NCBI GenBank assembly: GCA_022478985.1
Contig: JAKSZP010000195.1
Coordinates: forward strand, 84,972-148,971
From: Massospora cicadina
Lineage: Eukaryota > Entomophthoromycota > Entomophthoromycetes > Entomophthorales > Entomophthoraceae
DNA length: 64,000 nt
Direction: 5' to 3'
Each line of letters starts with the position of its first letter. Position 1 is the first letter of the stretch. The translations under genes and the position numbers were made by a program. The notes beneath the pieces are model-generated. The model was not told the origin of the DNA. It worked only from the letters and a program-made list of their open reading frames with translations, and did no database searches. Below are positions 21,690-32,828 of this stretch, piece by piece.

Positions 21690-23642
21690 TCGATGAAAAA
21701 ATAACAAAAAAAGAGTTCCCAAAGGACCACTGAACCATTAAGTTGATTATGTTTTAATGAGTAGGACAAGTCCAGTAAATATTAACCACTGAACTGAAAC
21801 AAGGTCAAGTTCCATGGAAAAAAGAAGAAAAAATAAAAGATTGATAAAGATACGAGAAAAAAATATAAAACTGCATAGAAAAAACTGATGTATTTTTATA
21901 ATTAGTATTTTAAATTGATTATCCTTGATACAGGGATGATTCCGCCTATATCGCCTCTTGGGGGAGGGAGGATGGATTGCTGTAGGAATGAATAACACGT
22001 CAAAATCTATATGATTGGATGCTAGCGAGGGCTAGACCTAAATGAAACCAAGTTCTTTGAGCGGACGCAGATCCCTGCAAGAAAGCAACTAGGGGAAGGG
22101 AAATTGAGATGTCAGAAGAAGCCAAACTTAAAACCCCAGAGTGGGGAGGGAACTAGCATTACAGAAAGAGGCAGTTGGCAAATAACCCCGAGTAATCCCA
22201 ATATGGTACCAGAGCTGGAAGATTAGTCTTAAGCACTTGCCAACAGGCTTTGTTAAGAACACCAGACATATGGGCCAGCAGCAAACAAGGGATGCTAGAT
22301 GGGGTTTGCTGAATCATGACCCCTATTAAAGCCATCAGCAGAAGATACTGATGGGATGCACCAGAAACGAGATAGTCATGAAAGGATAAAATGACATCCT
22401 GAAAGTGAAAACTATGAGCTTCTAGGAAGCTGAAGTAGAATGAGTGATGGAAGCTGGGATAGGCTGGAAGCTTCGTGGCCCAACTTCGAGGAACTTGACC
22501 AGCAAAGAGAAGAGATAAGTGGCAATATCCTGGTCTAGGATGTTCTTAAGACAGGAAGGATTCAGCGCTATGGATAATGCCTCGTTGACTTGGGCCCTTA
22601 ATTTTGCATAGGGGAGTTCAAAATGCATGCTGTTGCTAATGGTGAGTTCAGTGGCAAAGACGCTGGCTTGTAGTATTGACTGAGTCAGAAGAGGAACTCA
22701 GGAAGCAAGACCAACCCGGTGAGAAAGAAACAATTAAGAGGAAAGGCATTATTTCAGGAGCATCAATGATTATGATCAGTGCATCTGTGAAAGGAGCTAA
22801 ATACAGGAAAGTTTCAAAATTTAACTATAGAATTGATGGCAGAGGAAGAATTGGCTGAGAGTCATTAAAGATGATCGCTAGCCTGGTTTTAGAAGGTTTG
22901 GTTACTGTTTCTGGTAATTCCACGGAAGTACTAGCCTCTAGTGCCAGACTAGGCATATGAGACCTGGAAGGACCATAGAAGAGGTTCCGTTGCACAGCCT
23001 GACTCATCTGCTGGAAGAGCTGAAGATCTTGATCAGACAAACTGTTGAGCAGCTGTTAGTACTGAAACTCAAAATTCTACATTTGAGCTGGACGTGGGGG
23101 ATGTTATACTTATATGATAGTCAACATTATGCACTATGAAATCAACTAAGCTCCAATTTTGGAGAAATTAATCTCAAAAACCAATAGGATAAGCTCTAGA
23201 GAAGAATTAAGAATGATATGAGCCAAGAGGTTATGAGAAAAAATAAGAGGGGCGTACATAAATGAGCATTCTCAATTGGGTTGCTAAACAAACAATGATG
23301 GCAAGAGTCTCCTGTTGAGGATGAGGAGAAAATCAGGAAATTGAAAATTCCAGACAAAGAATCCTGAATATGACAGCAGGTCATATGCCCTGACGGGGGA
23401 ACTTAATCCCAGGATTAATATCGTCATGAGTAAATTGATAAGCTTGGCATGACAGTAGATCGTGGGGACTATGCTCTGAGTAGGTGGTAGCAAGGAGGTG
23501 AGGAAGAGAGCTGCATGCCAAAGGTCGTCCTGAGCAGCGTTGAGTATTGTTGATCATATTTCGCTTGAGAAAATGAAGTATTTGACAGAGTGTCCAAAGC
23601 GGTGCTCTCCTGCCACAGTCCTTTTCCCGCTAGAAATCTAGG
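21690..23642 (-). other. Element B integrase-LTR spacer with antisense ORF remnants
   Basis: About 1.95 kb between integrase and PPT, unusually long. Sense frames show almost nothing, while the antisense strand has a series of open pieces (21747-21998, 22422-22628, 22825-23040, 23196-23493). Protein-like stretches include LRAQVNEALSIALNPSCLKN and QDIATYLFSLLVKFLEVG. No family was recognised. Positionally it resembles the antisense frame in element E. Homology between the two is possible but not shown. Confidence 0.45.
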
Positions 23643-23655
23643 CAAGAGGGGGATG
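23643..23655 (+). promoter_or_regulatory. Element B polypurine tract
   Basis: CAAGAGGGGGATG immediately before the 3' LTR. Confidence 0.75.
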
Positions 23656-24780
23656 TGTTAAGATTTTTGCCCATATTCCCAGCCAGCTAGATTACTGTAA
23701 ATCTCTAGGGGATAATTCCCTAATGCGAGGTGAATTGGAAATTTGTTGACCCTAATTTTAGGGTAACTATGTTTGGGGGATTTTAGGTTTGTCACTTGGT
23801 CAGATTTGTTGAGGATTGATCCAGACAAATGCTTAAGATCTTGTCAGGCAGAGTTACCAACAAACTAGTGGCATCTTATAGTTGATTAACTATTAGGTGT
23901 ACCAATTTGGATCAGTCAGGTTTCATCACTGACTGATTGGGAATGCAAGGAGTAAGTTGCTATGCAAGTGATGCCACCTACAACTAGAAAATCAATCAGT
24001 TGGTTCATGACCTGCCTTAATGGGTAACAAGTCCCATTACCTAATCAGCTCGCTTGCCAAATATAGTTGGTTTGCTTGGATTGAGAGGGAAACGTTAGGG
24101 ACACATTTTCTGACTCTTTCTATTTAAGCTTTGAGGATTTCCAATGACGGAAAGCCTAGCCAGGATGTAGAAGACCATCACTGCTGAGATGAGGAGAGTG
24201 ATTTAATGGCAACAGCTGCTGTTTCATTAAAGAGGTGTCAACCAAGGGTTGGGCGCCGAATCTCCCACTTTAAATTCCCTAGAAATCACCAATAATTATA
24301 TAGTTAAAAGGGTATACAGTAGATATACTTCCTTAGCACACTTTATCAGCATCCATTTATTTTATTCTTTATCAGGGATATTATTGCTGTTTTTGATAAT
24401 TGGGAGACACTTTAAGGAAAAGAGTAAGGATATGAGCTGAGATCCAGAGAAGAAATGGAATCAAGTTGGGTAATGCTGACAACTGTGTGTCAAACCGGAG
24501 AATCATCAATGAGAATCTAGGAGAAGATTGGGTTAGATGGTACAAGGGAATGAATCCTTATTTCGAGACATCACAAGTAGTTCAAGTGGAAATACTGGCT
24601 GAGCGTTAGGCCGAGATCTAGGACTTCCATTTAACTATGGATTTTAGTTGTCATACTATCATAAACTGATCATATCAGCTATTATAAAATTCGGACAAAT
24701 TGCATAAAAACCCAAACCTGTGCAAGTAATATGCTTATAGGGTATTGGCCAAAAATAATTAAACCTATAAATTTTTTACA
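23656..24780 (+). repeat. Element B 3' LTR
   Basis: 1,125 bp, starting TGTTAAGATTTTTGCC and ending ATAAATTTTTTACA. Partner of 17792-18912. Confidence 0.95.
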
Positions 24781-24785
24781 TGAGT

Positions 24786-25209
24786 AATATGATGATTGCT
24801 GATTTTTGAGAAATAACAATTTTGTATCAATAAGAAGGAACTATTTCCACACCGAAAACCAGTTAATTTAAAATATATAGTAATGGACTACTTCTGCCAA
24901 ACCCTTTTTCTTCCTTATTTTTCCCAAAGACCTCCTCTCATAATTCTCATGCTCAACCCTTAATCCTTAGTATTTTTAATCAATTTCAACCCTTTTTCTT
25001 AGTAATTCTCTATTTGCTACAATGTTAGGTGTTTTGTTCTATCATCAAGGCTTCTACGTAACTCCCTCAATTTGCCAAACTATTATTGCTTTAATTAATT
25101 CGCTTCAATTTGACATAATCTACCGCTACTATCTTGAGGCTCATCTTGACTCATAAAATATGATATACCAAATATGTGACTTGTTGTTCAGTTATATCAT
25201 TTCTCAACA
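24786..25209 (-). repeat. Element H 5' LTR, piece 2
   Basis: Continues from 17791 after removal of B and one TGAGT copy (AATATGATGATTGCTGATTT against GATATGATTATTGCTGATTT at 12252). It ends ATCATTTCTCAACA, the outer end of H. Confidence 0.87.
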
Positions 25210-25645
25210 AGTTCCTTACAGTTACTATATGGATGGCACCCAGCACTATCGCACTACTCTAAGCCTGTTTGGAAAATACTGGCGTAGTGGATCCGAAACG
25301 TTATTTGACCAACCTGGTGAATACCTTTTTCAAGCTTCAAACTGAAGTGTAATCTTTCAGCTTGCCCAAAAAGATTAAGAATTAGGTTGCTGACCAGATA
25401 TAGACTAACGTGCAGCTCAGTTTCATGAAGAAGAGATGGTGTTATTTACAGCCAAAATGGGTTTGGTTAAAAGCATAAGTTGGCCAAGATCTGGATTGGT
25501 CCGTTCAAAATAATTGAGAAGACTGGCGTCAATGCCTACACTATCAAAGACCATGTAAGTGGTTAAATTATTAGCTGAGTGCACGCAAAGTTTCTTTGTG
25601 CATTTGAGCATTAGGAGACTTATTGTCCAATCAAGAGGGAGGTTA
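25210..25645 (+). pseudogene. Element G integrase C-terminal end
   Basis: Continuation of 11256-12178. The joint restores K-S-S-L-Q-L-L-Y-G-W-H-P-A-L, the common PFQLLYGRHPAL segment. Then NKLAKIWIGPFKIIEKTGVN and AYTIKDHVSG at 25460-25560 form the integrase tail. Several stops. A purine-rich stretch TCAAGAGGGAGGTTAAG (25631-25647) is the polypurine tract before the LTR. Confidence 0.8.
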
Positions 25646-25833
25646 AGTTGGAAAATTGATATAACTGGATGATTAGCTCATAATAGCTATGGCAGAATGG
25701 GTGATATTAGGTAGAGCCAAGTACAGAATAATATTAGTAAGATCACCCCAAAGTAAGGTGATAGGGCAATACCAAGCTCTGGACAAATCTTCATAGGATC
25801 ACCTTCAAAATAAGGCAATAAGGCGATGTCAAC
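25646..25833 (+). repeat. Element G 3' LTR, piece 1
   Basis: AATTGATATAACTGGATGATTAG resembles the E LTR start (complement near 46900). GGATCACCTTCAAAATAAGG and AATAAGGCGATG match the complement of 46715-46790 and 53615-53690 in E. It ends at TCAAC, the target of element C, and continues at 43044. Confidence 0.8.
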
Positions 25834-26936
25834 TGTCAGATTCTGGTGGTTGACTCAAAATAAACCCTTTGACAACCAACAGATTGGGCTGATTAACATC
25901 CCAATGCTCAGGTTAATACCCTAATTTTCACCTCAAAACCTATTGCAACTATACGGCTCAGGCCAAATTTCTCATCTTCAATTTGATCATGTACTTTATC
26001 AAAAAGCTCAGGTCAAATACATTTGCACCTTATGGCCGGTTATCATTGCATCAAAATTTTAGCAATTGGTCCCAATTATCAGGAGCTAATACAAACATTT
26101 AGTATAAAAAATTGTTTGGAACCAACGCAAAGTTAACGTTTAAAAGTCCCATGGACAATCAGACAATGTTGTAGTCAATTTCCTGCCCTAGGGCTAAATT
26201 TGTATGTCAATATGCGTAATTGGCACAATAGCACTTGCACATAAACTGCCCAAAAGGGAGTACTAGTGCTGTTGAGAGAGAGGCCTGAAGACGTCCCAAT
26301 TAGGGGTACATCTACTTTAATCAATGCAAGAATCTCACAGAAGTTTTATTTCATCAGCAGTATGACAAAACTCAAATCAAGAAGATCCTAGGATAACTTT
26401 GCATATTTTTATAGAAATTTTTGTCCCTGAAATCCTCCCAATTTTGAGATTATTTTGCCACTAATAAACCCAAGAATAGGTCTCAGTTGTTCAGTTCTAA
26501 TGCCAAACTGAGGTGGTAAATTATCTGTTGAATTTTGCGCATGAATATGGCCAGGAGATACCCTAGAGGTATAAATACTGGCGCCTAGCCTAATGACTGA
26601 TTATCAAAAAACCTTCTAATAAAAGAAATTTTAAATTTTATTTCATTTCCGGTTTTCTCATCTAAATCTTTTATCTAGAGAAGTTTCAACAATCTGGAAG
26701 TACCAAATCCACAACATGTATCTATTCCTGCCTCAGAAGTTGTTCCTGATTTATGAAGGAAATATTGAGCCCAAAAATGAGTAGAAGAGTTAAGACTATT
26801 TCAATAAGCCTAGTGAGTTTCTGAATGGTTAGAGTACCATAAGCCACTGGAAAATTGAGGATTGATTGGCTGAACATATTCCATATTTAGTGTTCAGGAT
26901 TTTTAACATCAAGTGAGCTATCCTTGGAGCTTCACA
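25834..26936 (+). repeat. Element C 5' LTR
   Basis: 1,103 bp from TGTCAGATTCTGG to GCTTCACA. Shared landmarks with the 3' copy: ACGTCCCAATTAGGGGTACA (from about 26292), GGCGCCTAGCCTAATGACTG near 26580, and GAAGTTGTTCCT near 26735. AGGTATAAATACTGGCGCC at 26567-26585 looks like a TATA box. Confidence 0.95.
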
Positions 26937-26938
26937 AC

Positions 26939-26958
26939 TGGTGCTCACTCAAAACTGG
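26939..26958 (+). promoter_or_regulatory. Element C primer-binding site
   Basis: TGGTGCTCACTCAAAACTGG two bases after the LTR. It shares TGGTGCTCACT with B and E. Confidence 0.7.
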
Positions 26959-26964
26959 TGACAC

Positions 26965-29140
26965 TCTCTGAAATGGATTCCTATAACCAATTCCTGGCAG
27001 ATTCGGCCAGATGAGAAAGTGACAACAAATGGAAACTAGCTACAAGGAAATCTCAGAATATTTTAATACCAGCTGCCAAGGCTCTTAAACTGGTACCTCC
27101 TACTCCCTGGATCTTATCTCAGTGAGGGCTCATGCAGATACAACCAGTCCGATTGATATTACATCTACAAGTGTAAAAGCTATGCTGGAAACCCTATATC
27201 GGGGTTTTAGGATTGGTACTTCAAAAAAGATCCCTCCTTCACCTGTTTTAATACCCTAATAATCAAACGCTCATGATGGAGATATATATGAAGTACTACA
27301 ACAAAACATAGCATCTTATGCCAAACGTCTCACAGACAGTCAAGCAACCAACGAATTCCTGTTTATCTGTGTTCAACCCTCAATTAATCATAGCCAGCGA
27401 GATCATTGCTAGAGATAATTTTGGAAATTATGGAAATCTACCATGTGCAAGGGGATGAACAATATTCCTGAAACGCTCTACTGGACAAACTAAATTACAG
27501 TTTTGCTGAAGTCCAAAAAGTAATGGAGATAATATGGGACTTTCAATGAAGCTCATGGGAGATTAAACACCCTTGAGGACTTTTCAATGAAGAAGTCACA
27601 AAGATAGCCGCAGAATTTCTTGTTCATTATGGGCTACCACATGAATGGGTAAAAAACATGAATGCTGTTGAAAACTGGAACCCCATTCTGATTATCTATT
27701 GTCTCAATCAGAACAACTTACCATACATGCCACTTCAGGTCAAAAAATCACCTGGAGTTAAATGTAAGAGTTGATAACTTCAACAATTATGTTTGGCTGA
27801 GCAGGATACTGTAAACAAAAACATCAAAGACCTTACAGCAAAACCAGCTGTCTCAGATAGGGATGAAGAGGATGCCCAGATAAAGAGGAATTTTATAAAC
27901 TTTGGACTGTGTTGTTGAGATCGCAGGCCAGAAATACTGAAATTACTCAGGAGAATTGGGAACTCAGAATGCAGTTATCAACCGCGAATTCCTGAGGAGA
28001 CAGTATGGCCAAAGATATTAAAAGAATAATGACCAATCAAGCTTTGTTCAAAGAAGAGTATGACAACCTTAAAAAAGAATTTGAATCTCTAAAAAGCATG
28101 GCTTCCAGTGCTCACCCTGCTTTGACAAAAGAGAAATAGGAAAAAGCTCTACTTATTCGGCCAAAAAAAGTCTGGAAAATTAACTAAGGGTTGAATTCAA
28201 GCATCAGTATCCAGTAGTTCAGAGATATATCATGAAATCAAATCATCAGAAATTGACACCAATGAAAAAACTGATATTTTGAACATCCGTTCTATGCTAT
28301 AGTCCTGGAATCAATCTTGACTCCAGAAAATCACCAATGAGAAAAAGGGCTGATTATGAGCGATAATACACCAAGACGTTCAAGAAGAAGTAAAACTTCT
28401 GTGCCTGAAAGAGTGCGAGATAACTTCAAACCATTGAATTTACCAATGTTTGATAAGGATGGAAACGTTCACTCTTTCCTCAAGCTATTTGAAAAAGCAA
28501 TGAGGAGAGCATCAGACCATTCAAAAGGATCAGCACTAATAAACTCACCTGACGCCTATAGCTGTGAAATCGTTATGCCCTATTTGGGTGACAATTGATC
28601 CTATATGAATGCCAAAATTGTAGCGACCAAACATCTTGGAGGGGCTGAAAATTAGAAACCCAAAAAAGAGCTTATTAATATTAAATTCAAGCAGAATGAT
28701 ACTATTAAGGACTTTGTGGATAGATTTTTCCATGAGGCACAAGTTCTGCATGGGTGCAATGCAATAGATAAGTTTGATGCTAAGATTGCATTGGAGCAAA
28801 CACTTATGTTCTTCCATGAATTGCACAATGTCATGATACCTGCATTTAATAGAAGCTTGGAAATCCAAGAGCTTACCAATTACTTGAGGAGCTGTTCCCG
28901 TAATTTTAATACCCCTAATCGGGCCAAAGATCAGAAAAAATCCTGATTCTCAGGTTCAAAAAGCAACATTATGCCCAACCAGGGAACAAATTTCCAAACT
29001 ATGAACCAAAAATTTTAGCAAAAGTTGCAAAAAGGGCAGATTACATGACACTACAGTGGTCAAAAGGGGCACTTTGCTAGTACGTGTTAAAGATGGCCCA
29101 ACAAAAAGCCTGGGGTCAATGTTGCTATAGAAATCAACGG
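26965..29140 (+). pseudogene. Element C gag
   Basis: Capsid/nucleocapsid precursor. The N-terminal 1.4 kb is heavily broken but has protein-like pieces (MDSYNQFLADSAR near 26973). A Lys/Glu-rich helical segment (FKEEYDNLKKEFESLKSM, near 28050-28100) may be a coiled coil. The better-kept part is 28356-28946: PLNLPMFDKDGNVHSFLKLF, then FKQNDTIKDFVDRFFHEAQV, the typical retrotransposon gag core. Near 29040-29090 HYSGQKGHFASTC is a CCHC knuckle whose first Cys are lost. Stops at 28598 and 28945. Confidence 0.8.
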
Positions 29141-29388
29141 TGACAGTGAGGCGGGAAAAGATCAGGTGGAGTGAAGGCAGAATGCTCTAACTCCACCAAT
29201 GTCTAAGCTATTCCACCTGACCCATGTGAGCTCTTTAGGGCCTAAGATGTTGCTGAAAATAACCTCCGCCATTTTTGGCTAATGATGTCATGATGGTCAC
29301 TACTCAGGCCACGGCAAAAGCAATTAAACCCTTAAAATCACCTAAGAAGCCTAAGCAGAGGTATCAAAACCTTACGTAAAGCAGATTA

Positions 29389-30330
29389 TTGATCCAAGGT
29401 CTAGACCTCCAACACAGATGTTCAACTGACCTACCTGAGCTTAACAACATTCAAGTAGCTATTCCCATGAAGAACTTAGCAGATAACTTCCCAGATGTTT
29501 GCTCAAGCCTGAAATCACACCTGGAATTGGGCAGGAATCACAGCATTCATACAATATATACCTCTGAAAACTACTCTGAATGTTTCTATGTGGACATAGC
29601 AGTAAACAAGGTGCAAGTTCAGGCCATCATTGATAGTGATGCTCCTATTAATATAGTCAGTACAAAGTTGGTTAAAAAGCTGAAATTTGCGCCTGATGTT
29701 GCCCACTGTCAGGAATTTGGAACAGTTGGAGCGCATACAACTAAATTGCTGGGAGCATACAGTACCCTACCTCTCAGATTCAGATCCATTGTAGTAACAG
29801 CACCTGCCATAGTGTTGCCAATTACAAACTATGATATTCTAATTAGGACTGATTTCCTAAGGAGATATGGAGTTGTTACCAATTATAAGGATGATACTCT
29901 CACCATTCTTGGCCAGGCTATTCCACTTTACTATAATCGGTATAGGGCAGTTGAGAAAAGGAAACCCAGTCTATTTATAAATCTGGCCTACAAAGATATA
30001 GTCATCCAATTAAGTATTTCAAAGCGCGGTCAAAGATAAAAGCACTACCCACTTAAATCAATGAGTCAAATGGCATTCCACTTTTATCAAATCAGAGCAT
30101 AACTATACCATCCGGAGTTCAAGTAATTGTCCCAATGGGACTAACAATTAATATCCTGAAGGACTTTATGGTGAAGTATATCAACCATGGTCTGTATCTC
30201 GATTCAAACCAAACATTGCCCCTGATATTATCATTCCTGGCCATGAAGAAATACATATCTTATGTGAAAACCTGCAAAATCGGGCCATCTCCATCAAGTG
30301 ATATCAAATAATTGCATTTCTACATTTGAT
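29389..30330 (+). pseudogene. Element C aspartic protease
   Basis: Open frame of 216 codons (29389-30039). VQAIIDSDAPINIVSTKL aligns with AIIDTGAPVNIISTRL of element E, but the D-T/S-G triad is D-S-D, so the active-site Gly is replaced and activity is doubtful. GAYSTLPLRFRSIVVTAPAI and NYDILIRTDFLRRYG follow as in the relatives. The linker to about 30330 has stops. One of the longest open protease frames in the window, although the element is old. Confidence 0.85.
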
Positions 30331-30356
30331 TCCTACCTCGGAAATTCACTCATTCC

Positions 30357-30723
30357 TTGAGTTTAGAAAATTTGTCAAATAAGGGCTCCCTGATATGGAC
30401 CTACTCAGCTTTTTATGTTGTACCTATGTCTGATTTAAGCAACCTGACCAACTGTAAGGAAGGCCAAGCTCAGGAGTTGTTCTCTAAATATTGGGAAATA
30501 TTTGCACAATATGATTTTAAATTGGGATGTGCTAAGGGTGTCACCCACAAAATTGATACTAGAGACCATAAACCAATTTGATTACGCCCAATTAGACACT
30601 CAAAGTCCTCAGAAGAAGCTGTATCCAAGGAGACTAAGGAACTCCTTGATTATAACATGTGTACCTTCAAAAAGTCCACGGGCAGCACCAATTTAAATAG
30701 TGAAGAAAAAGGATGGAAGCACC
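30357..30723 (+). pseudogene. Element C RT, N-terminal piece
   Basis: Linker and start of RT: CKEGQAQELFSKYWEIFAQY, then SPRAAPI-stop-IVKKKDGS, the block that opens Gypsy RT. It breaks at 30723 by insertion of D. It continues at 39340 with NQVVIYFQKLNNITKKDLYP. Confidence 0.82.
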
Positions 30724-31232
30724 TGTTGAGATCTGGTAGCTGAGGGCAATAGTTCCTCTGAAGCGTACCAAAATGGATGGGTTAAAAGTTCCTGCAGCAA
30801 GCAGACAGCAGGGAGAGCTGGGAATCCTAATTGTAGGGACCGGTAACTTGATATAAGCCTGAGAATAGGTGATGAGGGACCTTTTGTATTAAACTGGGGA
30901 AGTTGATGGCCGGAGAGGAGCTTGCTGTACAGAGGCTCTAGAAATAGAAAACTTAAAAACGAATTGGAGATAAAACTGTAACTTTATTTGAGAAAAGGCG
31001 CGGATATTTATAGGCGAGGTTTTCATCCTAATCCTTTAAGGATAGTGACGTCCTCCACCGGCAAGATCTTTGGCATCCTGATGTTGATCAGGTGGGGATT
31101 CAACGGCAGGCTTCCTTTTAACAAAATCAATTAGGGGGCGGAAAATAAGGCTCTATTAGAGGAAAATTCAGAGAGGTATCATAAGTAGGGAAATTCGAAT
31201 TTAATTGATTGAGAGCAGGTCAAATCCCAACA
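30724..31232 (-). repeat. Element D 3' LTR (left copy)
   Basis: 509 bp. Partner of the split right LTR. The minus strand carries TATAAATATC at 31003-31012, a likely TATA box, repeated in the right copy at 39111-39120. Confidence 0.95.
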
Positions 31233-31255
31233 ACACACCCCTCAAGATCTTGCCA
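31233..31255 (-). promoter_or_regulatory. Element D polypurine tract region
   Basis: Minus strand GATCTTGAGGGGTGTGT next to the 3' LTR. It is short and less purine-pure than in A, B or C. Confidence 0.5.
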
Positions 31256-31435
31256 AGGGGGATAGTACTTGCGCAAAAATGGCTGTGGACGCGATCAACT
31301 ACCATGTCAGTACTAGTAGCAGCAATAGATTATTCAGAGCCCCTATGGTGTAAACCTAATAAGGACCAGAACAAGTGGTGTCAAGCTTATGGGTCCTGCC
31401 CCCAGGGCGATGGTGATAGAACAAGACTAGATCTC

Positions 31436-32330
31436 CTAAAGAATATTCAGGGAGCGCAGGACGGTGCTCATTGGCTTGAACTCCTTCTCTAAAATTGGTA
31501 GTTTTATAGATCCATTGGCCATAGCTTGGAGACATATGATCTCATCAGTTAGCCGTCGCAGGGTAAGCTCTACATTACTTAGATTAGCGTATTTGAGGAT
31601 AGGTTGAAGACTGGAAGGCAAAAGTGGCTCGCGCCCATATAGGGCTTGGAAAGGGGACATCTTAATCATCCTGTGATAGCTAACTTGGTAGGCCAATAAG
31701 GCACTAGGGAGAAAATCATTCTAACGCACAGGGTCTGAAGCAGCTAATTTTCTTAGAATGGAAATTAAAGTACCATTATCACGCTCTACCGCGCCATTGG
31801 TGGAGGGGTGATATGGTGTAGTGAAGAGGTGCTTTATACCTAGCAAAGAAGTTTGTTCCTGGACTATAGAGGAAATAAAATTTTTTGCCATTGTCTGATA
31901 AAAGTACCCATGGGCAACTGTGACAGGAAAATACATGTTGGTACAGGAAGAGGGCAGTAGTTCTAGCAGTAGCATGAGGGACTGAGTGGCCTCAACCCAC
32001 TTGGTTAGGTGGTCGATGGCAAGGATGATATAGCGATGGCCATAGACACCCACAGGTAGTGGACCTACAACTTCGATGCTAACAATATCAAAAGGGGCCC
32101 CAGGGGCTACGTGCTCAAATTTAAAGTCAGGATAGACTTGTCCTGGGAACGGCAGATGAATCAACCTTTCAAGGTATTATGAATGGACTCAGCCATGTTC
32201 TCCCAGTAGCATTTGGTTTTTAGCCACTCAAAGGTTTTCTTTATAGCCCCATGCCCAAGGGTCTTATGGGCTTCCATGATAGTTTCAGTCCGAAGAGAAG
32301 GGCGGAGATAGGGCAGAAAAGTGGTGCCAC
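31436..32330 (-). pseudogene. Element D integrase
   Basis: The core begins at 32164: PFDIVSIEVVGPLPVGVYGH, then AIDHLTKWVEA (first Asp). The second block (LLSDNGKK, 31880-31905) is reached only in another frame. HLFTTPYHPSTNGAVERDNG, with the catalytic Glu, is at 31740-31830. The C-terminal piece 31436-31696 reads YQVSYHRMIKMSPFQALYGR. The zinc-binding part near 32170-32330 is fragmentary. At least two frameshifts; otherwise motif residues are kept. Confidence 0.87.
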
Positions 32331-32380
32331 CTGTTTTACTAAGACACCATCAACGACTTTAGTGTTAGCAGCCATCTTCT

Positions 32381-32828
32381 TTAGTCGGGCTTGAATGTCT
32401 GGAGATTCCTGAGACCACAATCTAGGGTTAGGGAGAAGCTTAAAAGTCGATCTTCTTCAGGAATAGTTACATGCAAAATAGGGAGGCGAGATAGGCCATC
32501 CGCATTTTGATGAATGGCGCTGGCTCTGTGAACTATAGAGAAATCATAATTTTGGAGTCTGAGGGCCCAACTATCTAACCTCCCATTGGGATCTTTCATT
32601 TGACAAAGCCAACGGAGGGAGAAATGATCGGTAACTATTATAAAATGTTTACCATACAAATAGGGGCGGAAGTGTTTGATAGCAAGTAAAACTGCCAGGC
32701 ATTCTCGTTCAGTTACTGAGTAATTACGCTCTGCCTTGGTTAACGTCTTGCTAAAATAGGCGACTGGGTGGTCAACTTGGTCTTGGTCTAACTGGGAAAG
32801 GATGGCGCCTACAGCGGTGTCACTGGCA
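32381..32828 (-). pseudogene. Element D RNase H
   Basis: IIVTDHFSLRWLCQMKD and FSIVHRASAIHQNADGLSRL at 32460-32640 are typical Gypsy RNase H C-terminal blocks. The N-terminal part at 32660-32828 is separated from the RT by a stop. Confidence 0.85.

Larger units (their letters stand above)
17792..24780 (+). mobile_element. LTR retrotransposon B, complete ends, internally deleted
   Basis: 6,989 bp flanked by an exact 5-bp duplication TGAGT (17787-17791 and 24781-24785), with two LTRs of about 1.12 kb beginning TGTT and ending TTTTACA. The PBS follows the 5' LTR and the PPT precedes the 3' LTR. It inserted in the 5' LTR of H. The pol is internally deleted (no RT core), so B is non-autonomous. 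It has a 2-kb spacer between integrase and 3' LTR. The LTRs differ roughly once per 8-10 bases in the first 120 bases (by eye), mostly transitions. Confidence 0.93.
12179..25209 (-). mobile_element. Ty3/Gypsy element H, full-length, carrying element B
   Basis: Minus-strand Gypsy inserted in the integrase of G. Left LTR (3') 12179-12672, internal region 12673-17713, right LTR (5') split by element B into 17714-17791 and 24786-25209. The flanking 5-mers AGTTT (12174-12178) and AGTTC (25210-25214) match at four of five positions and fit the resumed reading of G. Order from right to left: PBS, gag, protease, RT, RNase H, integrase. All genes are decayed. Confidence 0.87.

Noticed and set aside
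24786..25209. A solo LTR
   Set aside because: It matches the H left LTR and directly continues the piece at 17714-17791 once B and its TGAGT duplication are removed.
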